64,000 nt of DNA from Selenomonadaceae bacterium. Lineage in GTDB: Bacteria; Bacillota; Negativicutes; Selenomonadales; Selenomonadaceae. A program made the translations under genes and the position numbers. The stretch covers positions 62,001 to 126,000 of the forward strand of contig JAFXQM010000008.1 in NCBI GenBank assembly GCA_017527075.1, read 5' to 3'. The notes beneath the pieces were generated by a model. It did not search any database. It was not told where the DNA came from and saw nothing but the letters and a program-made list of their open reading frames with translations. Positions 18,701 through 25,823 of this stretch are shown piece after piece (position 1 is the first letter of the stretch; each line of letters opens with the position of its first letter).

Positions 18701-19189
18701 GTCAACGTCGACTTCAGCAAACTTTTAACCGTGACGAACAAAACTTCCTCGCCCGTGAAAATCGATTCGGACATAAAAGTTGTGGACGCCTCCGCGCGCA
18801 CGACGGCGGTAAAAATCACGGGCAACGCCAAGGCAAACTCAATCGTCGGCGGCGCGGGTGCAGATACACTTCAGGGCGGCAAAGGCTCCGACACTCTCTG
18901 GGGCGGCGCGGGCAACGACAAACTTTATGGCGGCGCAGGCTCGGACACGTTCATTTACAAGCCGAACGAAGGCACCGACACGATTTATGATTGGGAGGCG
19001 GGCGACCTGCTCCAAATCCTCAACACGGACGGCGGGCAGGGCGCGTTCACAAATTCCGCGTTCAAAAATTCCAAACTCACGCTGACGATTGACGGCGGCG
19101 GCAAAGTTGTCTTCAGCGGCGTAAGTGCGAGTGACACGTTTAACATTAACGGCACGAGTTATCAAATCAGCGGCTCGAAGCTCAAATAA
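15761..19189 (+). CDS. Giant RTX-like calcium-binding secreted/surface protein
   Basis: Probable secreted or surface protein of 1142 aa built almost wholly from short beta-roll repeats. The dominant unit is 18-20 residues, of the form DYINNGGDNVTIDAGAGD, in which one RTX-like G-x-G-x-D turn alternates with an N-x-G turn; classical 9-residue RTX packing (GGAGADTLQGGKGSDTLWGG) appears only near the C-terminus (about 1030-1070). Three or four hinge modules (YKSGDGNDTIFGFNSTDSLS type) separate repeat blocks. There is no N-terminal signal, as expected for type I secretion with a C-terminal signal; no ABC exporter gene is in the window. Very Asn/Gly/Asp rich. GGAGG precedes the ATG. Confidence 0.82.
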   Translation: MADIYNDTDGKIITGTASADTIHNNGGNNVSISAGAGDDYITVEGGHNVTVSGGKGNDYVHREWGVGTVYVYTSGNDTINNFGDLSALVIAGSWSSQRSDDSTVIITVEGKGKITLTDYWSNSVKIVSSLKAVKHYNLNWNSDDNRTFTGTSGDDYMWNDGNKVKINALADDDYIDNEADNVTIDAGNGNDFIWNNGAKVTINSGDGDDNIDNDGNNASINAGTGDDFIENGDWSSKGCNSTIDTGEGNDIVKNTQGTSKVSINGGKGNDSIENWGNHTTIDSGEGNDYIESYREGGEYSSLVGGAGNDSIKNHAPHSTVIGGKGNDYISNYDSYVSINAGDGADYTENYGNEVTINAGAGDDTIYNYGGAQVSINGGDGNDSIQNEGDNVTIDAGAGDDTVHSWGSENVSIQAGAGDDSINNWSEKVTINAGAGNDYINNGGMNVSINAGAGNDEFWNGGYNVTIDGGKGNDYVYDWGAGTAYVYSDGNDTLYNFNALDSIVLGKVKVNSSVRSGSNITLNLSNDKTLTLEYYQAEKINVVKTLADAQSFNVIYNNENSAEVMGTAQDDYIFNDCSSVTINAGKGDDAIKNWSSQVTIDAGAGNDSIGNDGALVSINAGAGSDTVDNYGSQNTILGGAGDDSIKNESNNVLIDAGKGKDTITVSGHRSTLTGGTGNDKIYLNGTSNVVKYKSGDGNDTIFGFNSTDSLSISGADYSTQASGKDVIVTVGEEKIFLKDVKGNAIYINKKNVAGKSTDKNFIVLTAVNDSLTNDVDNVTISAGKGDDYINNSADNVSISGGAGNDRIYNWDDSVSIDASSGDDYIQNSGGSEVSISGGKGDDYINNYGGSVSIDGGAGNDRIYNYGGSKVSISGGEGNDSISNLAQTQWDYETESYKVVSTPDNVTIESGAGDDYIYNQLGSKVVFQYTSGDGNDSIFGFNETSTLSVVGKKYSTKTSGDNVIVTVDKGKITLEGAASLSAVNVDFSKLLTVTNKTSSPVKIDSDIKVVDASARTTAVKITGNAKANSIVGGAGADTLQGGKGSDTLWGGAGNDKLYGGAGSDTFIYKPNEGTDTIYDWEAGDLLQILNTDGGQGAFTNSAFKNSKLTLTIDGGGKVVFSGVSASDTFNINGTSYQISGSKLK

Positions 19190-19211
19190 AAATTCGCACG
19201 GAAAAAAATTC

Positions 19212-19239
19212 AGCCTCGACAAAACGTCGGGGCTTTTTT
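19212..19239 (+). terminator. Intrinsic terminator of the RTX-like gene
   Basis: Stem AGCCTCGAC / GTCGGGGCT (one T-G pair) around AAAAC, followed directly by TTTTTT. It closes the plus-strand envelope cluster. Confidence 0.9.
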
Positions 19240-19258
19240 GTATTCATTGCCGCAAAAT

Positions 19259-19287
19259 TTGACAGGATATGACGGATTAAATATAAT
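19259..19287 (+). promoter_or_regulatory. Consensus sigma-A promoter of the alanine symporter
   Basis: TTGACA at 19259-19264 and TATAAT at 19282-19287 are separated by exactly 17 bp, a perfect housekeeping promoter. Expected start is about 19294, giving a 48-base leader to the ATG at 19342. Confidence 0.9.
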
Positions 19288-19341
19288 TTGCGGCGTGAAA
19301 AGTTTTATCGTTTAAAATTTTTACGGGAGGGAAAATTCTTA

Positions 19342-20724
19342 ATGGACTTGTCGCAACTGCTTAATGACGTTAATGATTTTGTTTGGGGTCCGATAATGCT
19401 GGCGTTCTTGGTCGGCACGGGCATTTTCTTAACCGTTCGCCTGAAATTCCTGCCGTGGATAAATCTGGTGTACGCAATCAAAATGATAATGCTGCACAAG
19501 GCGGACAACAAAGGAGACCTGTCGCCGTTCCAATCGCTGATGACGGCTCTTTCGGCGACGGTGGGCACGGGCAATATCGTGGGCGTGGCAACAGCCATGG
19601 TGCTCGGCGGTCCCGGCGCGATTGTCTGGATGTGGATAAGCGCGGCGTTCGGGCTGTCGACGAAATATGCCGAATCGGTTTTGGCTGTCAAATATCGCGA
19701 GACAAATTCCGTGGGCGAGATGGCGGGCGGACCGATGTACGCCATGAAGAACGGAATCGGCGGCGGCTTCGGCAAATTGATGGCGACGCTGTTCGCGCTG
19801 TTCGCGGTGTGCGCCTCGTTCGGTATCGGCAACATGACGCAGGCGAATTCAATCAGCTCGGCGTTCCAATCAAGCTTCGGCTGGTCGGGCGAAATCACCG
19901 GCGCGATTTTGGTCGTGTGCTCGTTGGCTGTGCTCATGCGCGGCGTTCACTCCATCGGCAAAGTTTCAAGCTTTATCGTGCCGTCCATGGCGTTCTTTTA
20001 CATTCTTTTCACCGTGATTATCATCATCGTGAATTTTGAGAACGTGCCCGGCGGTCTGGCGATTATGTTCCAGATGGCGTTCTCGACGGAGGCGGTCGCG
20101 GGCGGCGTCGGCGGCTCAATCGTGGTCAATATGTTGACGGCAATGCGTTGGGGCGTGGCGCGCGGCGTCTTCTCCAATGAGGCGGGCTTGGGCTCGGCTC
20201 CTATCGCGGCGGCGGCGGCTCGAACCGACCACGCTTCCCGCCAAGGTTACGTCAACATGACCGGCACTTTCTTCGACACGATGATTATTTGCTTCCTGAC
20301 GGGTTTGGTTATCGCCAGCTCCGGCATGCTCGGCACTGTCGACCCCGTGACGGGCAAATTGATTTCGGGCGCGCCGCTCACGATTCTTGCGTTCAGCACG
20401 GTTTACGGCGAGGGCGCGAAGTATATCGTTTCGATTGCCCTTGCGCTGTTCGCTTACTCGACGATTCTCGGCTGGGAATATTACGGCGAGAAGTCGCTGG
20501 AATATCTCGTTAGCAACCGCAAAGTCATTTACGCTTACAGATTTATTTTCAGTTGCATAACTTTTATCGGCGCGACGCAAACGCTCGACGTTGTTTGGAA
20601 TTTCTCCGACACGATGAACGGTTTGATGGCGATTCCGAATTTGCTTTGCCTTTTGATTTTAAACAAGGACATTGTCGCCGAGTGCTTCGATTACCAAGAG
20701 AATTTCATTGCCAAAGGACGTTGA
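19342..20724 (+). CDS. Alanine/glycine:cation symporter (AGCS family)
   Basis: Inner-membrane importer that couples uptake of alanine or glycine to Na+ or H+. The 460-aa product has about ten hydrophobic helices and family motifs: GTGIFLTVRLKFLPW near the N-terminus, SALSATVGTGNIVGVATAM (about residue 75), GGPGAIVWMWISAAFGLSTKYAE and SNEAGLGSAPIAAAAARTDH. ATG at 19342 is chosen because GGGAGG lies 11 bases upstream; the frame is open further upstream but that would reach into the promoter. It has its own strong promoter and is followed at 11 bp by the radical SAM gene. Confidence 0.93.
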   Translation: MDLSQLLNDVNDFVWGPIMLAFLVGTGIFLTVRLKFLPWINLVYAIKMIMLHKADNKGDLSPFQSLMTALSATVGTGNIVGVATAMVLGGPGAIVWMWISAAFGLSTKYAESVLAVKYRETNSVGEMAGGPMYAMKNGIGGGFGKLMATLFALFAVCASFGIGNMTQANSISSAFQSSFGWSGEITGAILVVCSLAVLMRGVHSIGKVSSFIVPSMAFFYILFTVIIIIVNFENVPGGLAIMFQMAFSTEAVAGGVGGSIVVNMLTAMRWGVARGVFSNEAGLGSAPIAAAAARTDHASRQGYVNMTGTFFDTMIICFLTGLVIASSGMLGTVDPVTGKLISGAPLTILAFSTVYGEGAKYIVSIALALFAYSTILGWEYYGEKSLEYLVSNRKVIYAYRFIFSCITFIGATQTLDVVWNFSDTMNGLMAIPNLLCLLILNKDIVAECFDYQENFIAKGR

Positions 20725-20735
20725 GGAGTTAGGAG

Positions 20736-21665
20736 TTGGAAAGCAAAACTCAAGCTTGTGAACTTTGTCCGAGGAAATGTCGCGTCGATCGCGTGAATCA
20801 TTTCGGTTTCTGCGGCGCGGGAAAAAATTTGCGGGTGGCTCTGGTCAGCCTGCACAAATGGGAGGAGCCGTGCCTTTCCGCCGAACGCGGAGCGGGCACG
20901 GTTTTTTTCTCGCATTGCAATTTGCGCTGCGTCTTCTGCCAAAATTTTTCAATCAGCCGGGAAGGATTCGGCGCAGAAATTTCCGTGGCGCGGCTGGCAG
21001 AAATTTTTATCGAGCAACAAAATCGCGGCGCGGCAAATATCGAACTGGTCACGCCGACGCACTTCACCGACAAAATCTGCGCGGCGATTGACATTGCCAA
21101 GGCGCGCGGGCTGAGCCTGCCGATTGTCTGGAATTCAAACGCTTACGAAAATCCTGAGACGCTGGAGCTGTTGCGCGGGCGCGTGGATATTTTTTTGCCC
21201 GACCTGAAATATTTCGACGAGGACGCCGCCAAAAAATTTTCCGCCGCCCCGAATTATTTTTCCGTCGCCACCGCCGCGATAAAAAAAATGTTCGAGCTTG
21301 TCGGTGCCGCGAAATTTGACGGCGAGCGCATGACGCGCGGATTAATCGTCCGCCACTTAATTTTGCCGAACTTCAGACGCGACGCGATTAAAATTGTCGA
21401 TTGGCTTTACGAAACTTTCGACGACAAAATTTTTATCAGCCTGATGAATCAGTACACGCCCGTTTATCGCGCCGCCGAATTCAAAAAAATAAATCGGCGG
21501 CTGACGACTTTTGAATATGATTCCGTCGTCGAGCACGCCGCGAATCTCGGAATAAAAAATTGCTTTGTACAAATCGGGAAAACTGCCGACGAAAAATTCA
21601 TTCCCGATTTTAATTTGATGAACGTTGAGCGAAAAAATCACGGAGCTTGTCGCCCAAAAGATTGA
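20736..21665 (+). CDS. PflX-type radical SAM protein
   Basis: Radical SAM enzyme related to pyruvate formate-lyase activators (PflX group, COG1313); its substrate is unknown. The 309-aa protein has an N-terminal Cys cluster (CELCPRKCRVDR, then FGFCGAG), then GAGTVFFSHCNLRCVFCQN with the 4Fe-4S CxxxCxxC motif at about residue 70. The remaining TIM-barrel elements (VTPTHFTDKI, LPIVWNSNAYE, DIFLPDLKYF, LIVRHLILPN) follow in order. A TTG start at 20736 uses GAGGAG 7 bases upstream; both lie within a short heptamer repeat. Its last 56 bp overlap the convergent permease gene. Confidence 0.85.
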   Translation: MESKTQACELCPRKCRVDRVNHFGFCGAGKNLRVALVSLHKWEEPCLSAERGAGTVFFSHCNLRCVFCQNFSISREGFGAEISVARLAEIFIEQQNRGAANIELVTPTHFTDKICAAIDIAKARGLSLPIVWNSNAYENPETLELLRGRVDIFLPDLKYFDEDAAKKFSAAPNYFSVATAAIKKMFELVGAAKFDGERMTRGLIVRHLILPNFRRDAIKIVDWLYETFDDKIFISLMNQYTPVYRAAEFKKINRRLTTFEYDSVVEHAANLGIKNCFVQIGKTADEKFIPDFNLMNVERKNHGACRPKD

Positions 21666-22413
21666 ACGTGGCGACCGTGATAAAAATCGCAGTGCCCGGC
21701 GCGAGGATGACCCACGGCGCAGTTTGCAACATCGACCGCCCGTTATTCATCATGGCACCCCATTCAGCCGTCGGAGGTTGCGCGCCCAGTCCGAGGAACG
21801 ACAGCCCCGCCAACTCCATGATGATTGTGCCCAAATCGAGCGTCGCCGTCACCAGCAACGGTCCCGCGATATTGGGCAGCACGTGCGCGAATAAAATTTT
21901 CGTCGAGCTTGAGCCCGCCATCTTCGCCGCGTCGAGGTAGGGCATGGCACGAATCGCCAAGACGAGCCCGCGCGAGATTCTTGCGTACTTCGGCCAGCCG
22001 ATAATCGCCAAAGCCGCCGCCGCATTCAAGAGCCCGCCGCCGAGTGCGCCCGCCGCCGCGATTGCGAAAACCATCTGCGGGAAGGCGAGAAAAATATCCG
22101 ACAGGCGCATAAAAAAAATATCGAGCCGCCCGCCGCTCAAGCCGCAAACCGCTCCGATTAAACTGCCGACGATTGAAATTGTCGCGAGCAGGAGCAGTGA
22201 CGCGCACAAAGTTGTTTGCGAGCCGACGATGACCCGCGACAAAACATCTCGCCCGTAACGGTCGGTGCCGAGCAAATTGGTTGCGTTCGGCTCCGTGAGC
22301 GCGCCGTTTAAATTTTGGGCGTAAGGGTCGAGCGGCGTTAAAAATTCCGCGAAGACCGCCACAAAAATCAGAAGTCCCGCCGCCGTGAGGTACGGGGCTA
22401 AATTTTTTTTCAT
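21610..22413 (-). CDS. Orphan ABC permease of the peptide/nickel (OppC/NikC) type
   Basis: Inner-membrane permease that would pair with an OppB-like partner to import peptides or nickel. The 267-aa protein has the family N-terminus (LAPYLTAAGLLIFVAVFAEF), the LLGTDRYGRDVLSRVIVGSQ signature, and the EAA-like loop AARMAG-type region MPYLDAAKMAGSSSTKILFAHVLPN with GLSFLGLGAQPPTAEWG near the end. None of the partner genes (binding protein, OppB, ATPases) is next to it. ATG at 22413 lies inside a heptamer repeat whose GGGAG acts as ribosome site; an upstream start would cross the preceding terminator. Confidence 0.85.
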   Translation of the reverse strand: MKKNLAPYLTAAGLLIFVAVFAEFLTPLDPYAQNLNGALTEPNATNLLGTDRYGRDVLSRVIVGSQTTLCASLLLLATISIVGSLIGAVCGLSGGRLDIFFMRLSDIFLAFPQMVFAIAAAGALGGGLLNAAAALAIIGWPKYARISRGLVLAIRAMPYLDAAKMAGSSSTKILFAHVLPNIAGPLLVTATLDLGTIIMELAGLSFLGLGAQPPTAEWGAMMNNGRSMLQTAPWVILAPGTAIFITVATFNLLGDKLRDFFAQRSSN

Positions 22414-22438
22414 TCCTAACTCCCGGTTACTTCTGCAC

Positions 22439-22464
22439 AAAAAAATCGGCGAATCGCTCGCCGA
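22439..22464 (-). terminator. Intrinsic terminator after the BamE-like gene
   Basis: On the minus strand TCGGCGA / TCGCCGA pair around a 5-base loop and are followed by seven T residues (22445-22439). It separates the BamE-like gene from the permease. Confidence 0.85.
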
Positions 22465-22483
22465 AAAAATTTTTTGAAACCGT

Positions 22484-22924
22484 TCACTCGTTCAGGCTGC
22501 AATTAATCTTAGCGATGATTCCGTTGACAACTTTGAATTCAATCTTCTTCGTGCGGTCGGTGCTGTAGTATTCGTACTCGACGCCGTCGCTGTCGTAGTC
22601 AACTTTGTCCGCCTTGCCGAACGTGGAATTCAGAGCCTCGGCCGCCTGCCCGACGCGAACTCCATTGGGCGTGGTGATTGTGTCGGAGCGCGTCGAAACT
22701 TTTTCGACGATACCGCGTTCAACTTCGACCTTGAAAGTTTGATACGTCCAGTCGTCACCGTCGCGATAGACGGGCTGCCCGAACGCGTTAAGTAAATCGG
22801 TTTCGCTCATGCCGGGGTAAATTTTTCCCAGCGCAATCAATCCGCCGTCGACCGCCGCGAAGCACAGCGACGAGCCCAGAATCATTACGCCGCAGAGGAG
22901 AGCCGCCAAATTTTTTAACTTCAT
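22484..22924 (-). CDS. Exported small protein with SmpA/OmlA (BamE)-like fold
   Basis: A 146-aa exported protein. The signal peptide (MKLKNLAALLCGVMILGSSLCFA) is followed by IALGKIYPGMSETDLLNAFGQP, the helix-turn signature of the BamE/SmpA-like fold, then beta strands containing RVGQAAEALNSTFGKADKVD, a second copy of the same helix-turn pattern. It lacks a lipobox, unlike true BamE, so an assembly role in the outer membrane is uncertain. It lies 19 bp after the GGDEF-EAL gene and ends at its own terminator. Function not established. Confidence 0.6.
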   Translation of the reverse strand: MKLKNLAALLCGVMILGSSLCFAAVDGGLIALGKIYPGMSETDLLNAFGQPVYRDGDDWTYQTFKVEVERGIVEKVSTRSDTITTPNGVRVGQAAEALNSTFGKADKVDYDSDGVEYEYYSTDRTKKIEFKVVNGIIAKINCSLNE

Positions 22925-22942
22925 GGGTGAACCTCCAAAATT

Positions 22943-24631
22943 TTATTTCTCGAATCGCTTGACGAAAACGTCCTCGGTTTCGGGGTAGCCGAAGTAGAAA
23001 CCTTGGATGACGTCGGCGTTGCACACGTCGCGCAGGAAAATGTAAGTCGCCTCGTCCTCGACGCCCTCGATGACAACTTCCATGCCGACAGCGTGGCACA
23101 TCATGATGACGTGCTTGACAATCTGTCGGTCGTATTCGCTGTTGACAATGTCTTCGACGAACATGCGGTCAATTTTAATTTGGTTGCAGCGGAAATTTTT
23201 CATGAAAGCGAGGTTGGCGTAACCCATGCCGAAGTCGTCCATGGCGATTTTAATTCCGAGTTCGTGGAACGCGTTGAACTGTTTGTTGACGAAATCCCAG
23301 TCGTAAACTTTATTGCTTTCCGTCAGCTCGAAAACCAAAGTCGTCGGGTCGATTTGATGACGCTCAATGCAATCCTTGACGAATTCGTAGAACATTTGCT
23401 CCTCAAGTTGGTAAAGGGAAATGTTCACGCTGACTTCGAACTTGGGCATGAACTCTTGCCAACGCTTGGCGGTCTTGATGGCGTTTTCGATAATCCAGTG
23501 CCCGACGGGAATAATCATGCGCGAGCGTTCAAGCAGAGGAATGAACTGCATGGGCGCGACAACCGAGCCGTCTCTGTCATACCAGCGCAGGAGAGCTTCC
23601 GCGCCGACGAGTTTGCCGGTGTGTGCGTCGACTTGCGGCTGATAGCAAAGGAAGAAATCTTCACAGCCGCGCGCGATTGAATTCTGCATGAGGTTTTGCA
23701 TGCCGATATCGTAACGCCAGCGGTCGTAGTATTCGCTGTCGAAGAAGGCAACTTGGTCTTTACCTTTTTGGCGCGCGAACTCAAGGGCTACTTCGGCGTA
23801 ACGGGTCAGGTTAATCACGTCGTCGGCGTCGTCGGGATAGAAGGCGGCACCGCCCGAAGCCGTGCAGAAAATCGTATCCTCAATGTTGCGAATCTCGCGC
23901 ATGCACAGCTGAATGCTTGAGAAAATAATTTCAATTTCTTCGGGGTAAACGTCCGAGACGTAGAAGGCGAACATGTCGTTATCGAGTTTGTAGAGGCGGA
24001 TGTCGGGCGGCAAAATGTTCGTGATGTCCTGAGCCAGTTGCTTGAGGGCATTGTCGCCGAATTCGTAGCCGTAAGTTTCGCTGATGAGTTGGAAATTGTC
24101 GAGCCCGACAAAAATCACTGCGCCGCGCGCGTCGGGCGAGCTGTTCAATTCTTTGCGCAGGTCGGAATAAAATGCGTTGCGGTTGAGGAGCCCCGTGACG
24201 TGGTCGGCTTTAAGTTTCAAATCCATGCGCGCAATCACGCCGGCGACGAGTTCGGGCTGACCGAATTCATCCGCGCCGGTTGTCATGCGCAAGGAAACCC
24301 AGCCGTATTCGCCGTGGCGGTTAAGCAGACGGAACTCGCCGAGAATCTCCGTGCCGGGGGCTGCCGAATCCAGCTCGCCCATTGCCGACTCCAAAACTTC
24401 GCGGTCGTCGTGCCAGATGAACGGCGTGAGGAGCGCGGCAAAATCTTCGACAAGAGTGTCGGGGAAGTTGAAGTCGCGCACGAAATTCTTCGACAACATG
24501 ACCTGCCCGTTGTTCACGTCCATTGCAAAAAGATATTCGTCAGCGGAATTTTGCAGGGCGTCAAAATAAGTTTTGATTCGGCCAAGCGGAGAGTCCTCGC
24601 CGAGTTGGAATAAATTTGTGTTCATTGTCAT
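22943..24631 (-). CDS. PAS-GGDEF-EAL protein, probable c-di-GMP phosphodiesterase
   Basis: Signalling enzyme predicted to break down cyclic di-GMP. Segments: PAS-like sensor (about 20-135), GGDEF domain (about 140-305), EAL domain (about 315-562). The cyclase signature is degenerate, LDNDMFAFY in place of GGDEF, so synthesis is unlikely. The EAL half keeps its catalytic set: EALLRW, FELTES, DDFGMGYANL, KIDRMFVEDI and VIEGVED followed by QGFYFGYP. No TM segment is visible, so it should be cytosolic. ATG at 24631 is given; an ATG at 24625 has better spacing from AAGGAA. It may tune the switch between motility and attachment, given the flagellar genes nearby. Confidence 0.9.
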   Translation of the reverse strand: MTMNTNLFQLGEDSPLGRIKTYFDALQNSADEYLFAMDVNNGQVMLSKNFVRDFNFPDTLVEDFAALLTPFIWHDDREVLESAMGELDSAAPGTEILGEFRLLNRHGEYGWVSLRMTTGADEFGQPELVAGVIARMDLKLKADHVTGLLNRNAFYSDLRKELNSSPDARGAVIFVGLDNFQLISETYGYEFGDNALKQLAQDITNILPPDIRLYKLDNDMFAFYVSDVYPEEIEIIFSSIQLCMREIRNIEDTIFCTASGGAAFYPDDADDVINLTRYAEVALEFARQKGKDQVAFFDSEYYDRWRYDIGMQNLMQNSIARGCEDFFLCYQPQVDAHTGKLVGAEALLRWYDRDGSVVAPMQFIPLLERSRMIIPVGHWIIENAIKTAKRWQEFMPKFEVSVNISLYQLEEQMFYEFVKDCIERHQIDPTTLVFELTESNKVYDWDFVNKQFNAFHELGIKIAMDDFGMGYANLAFMKNFRCNQIKIDRMFVEDIVNSEYDRQIVKHVIMMCHAVGMEVVIEGVEDEATYIFLRDVCNADVIQGFYFGYPETEDVFVKRFEK

Positions 24632-24700
24632 TCTTCCTTTTGAATTTATCGCGCTTATTTTAGCAACGAATTCGACGCGGCGTTAAATCTTCCTGCAAGC

Positions 24701-24883
24701 AATTAGGAATTAGGGACAAGGGATTAGGGACGAGTCGCAACCGCAGTTCGTCGCGTTGATTGAATCGTTCAATGAAATTTTTTTTTTTACTTACTTTCTC
24801 TTTGCGCGCACAAAGAGAAAGTAACAAAGAGAAAGTGCGCCTCGCGGGGGCGTTTTTCATTCCTAATTCCTCATTCCTAATTA
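24701..24883. repeat. Structured element copy C (reverse, partial) flanked by inverted heptamer repeats
   Basis: The centre (24755-24852) is a partial reverse-oriented copy of the dispersed element. Hairpin 3 is intact at 24791-24824 (TTACTTTCTCTTTG / CAAAGAGAAAGTAA, perfect 14-bp stem), and the CGCCTCGCGGGGGCG segment follows. It is bracketed by TTAGGAATTAGGGA heptamers on the left (24701-24735) and their inverse (ATTCCTAATTCCTC) on the right (24859-24883). Confidence 0.75.
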
Positions 24884-25813
24884 TCAAAGCGCGGTGATGA
24901 CCCACAGATAATTTCTCGTGGACAGCTCGTTGACTTTCTGAATCTGCGCGGGCGTGAGGCGGCTGAAGACGTTGAGCTTGGGAGCCACGGTAAAGAGCGG
25001 ATACTTCACGGCATGGAGCCCGTGCGCCTTCAAAAACTCCAAAGCCTCCTGCTCGCTCTGCAAAGACTCGTCGTCAATCTTGTCGCCGAAAACTTTTTCG
25101 TACATTGCCTTGGTCTGTGCGTAAAGCTTCGGAGCCTCCGCCTCACCGTAAAGAGCCGCCGCCGCCGCCGTGAAATATTCTTTCTGGCAGAAGTCGGAAG
25201 TTATCAGGCAGCCGCCGTGTTTCTTGAGGACGTCGCGAATGTTGTCGTACATCTTGGCGCGGACGTCGTCGGCGAGATAAATCATCACGCCCTGCTCGAT
25301 TATGCAAATCTCGCCCTTGAACTTATCCGCGCTCGCCATCATGCCCGCCCGGTCTTGCAGCCAGAAAGAATTGTACTCGACGTTTTTTATCGCCTTTTTG
25401 CTTCCGAATTCCTCAAGGCACCAATCGCCCAGCAGGCAAACGGTTTGCAACTCGCCGACAATGACGTTGCGCCCCTCGTCGCCGAGAATCATCGCGCGCG
25501 GCGAAAGACTGCATGCCAAATCGAAAACGTTCTTGTAATTTTTCCCGCGGACGAATTCCATTGCGGCGGCGTAATTCAAATTTTGGTAAAGGGAATTGGT
25601 TAGCTCCATGCGTTCGAAGTCGTTCAAATTTTCCGCGTTGAAGAAGACGGGACGATTTATCAGCTTCAAAAATTTTTGCGCTTCGGGGATGCCCGCCGCC
25701 GCCAGCCACTGCAATTTGACTTGCGCGGAGTACTCGACCATTTCAAATTCCGCTGCCCGCGCAGTCGTCGTCAACATCAACGCGAACATTATCACGGCAA
25801 AAAATTTTTTCAT
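24884..25813 (-). CDS. Exported protein resembling leucine carboxyl methyltransferases
   Basis: A 309-aa protein with a convincing signal peptide (MKKFFAVIMFALMLTTTARA). The mature part resembles the LCM-type class I methyltransferases: VFDLACSLSPRAMIL sits where the SAM-binding DLGCGLDTRAYRL motif is expected, and ICIIEQGVMIYLADDVRAKM matches the E-G-x-x-M-Y-L segment. The glycine-rich loop is altered (ACSLS), so SAM binding is doubtful, and SAM would not normally be available outside the cytoplasm. It could be a repurposed fold or a membrane-anchored enzyme. It begins 10 bp after ilvB. Function unknown. Confidence 0.6.
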   Translation of the reverse strand: MKKFFAVIMFALMLTTTARAAEFEMVEYSAQVKLQWLAAAGIPEAQKFLKLINRPVFFNAENLNDFERMELTNSLYQNLNYAAAMEFVRGKNYKNVFDLACSLSPRAMILGDEGRNVIVGELQTVCLLGDWCLEEFGSKKAIKNVEYNSFWLQDRAGMMASADKFKGEICIIEQGVMIYLADDVRAKMYDNIRDVLKKHGGCLITSDFCQKEYFTAAAAALYGEAEAPKLYAQTKAMYEKVFGDKIDDESLQSEQEALEFLKAHGLHAVKYPLFTVAPKLNVFSRLTPAQIQKVNELSTRNYLWVITAL

Positions 25814-25823
25814 GACTTACTCC

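Noticed and set aside
19288..19341. Earlier start for the alanine symporter
   Set aside because: It would begin at the promoter's -10 region; the ATG at 19342 has the proper ribosome site.
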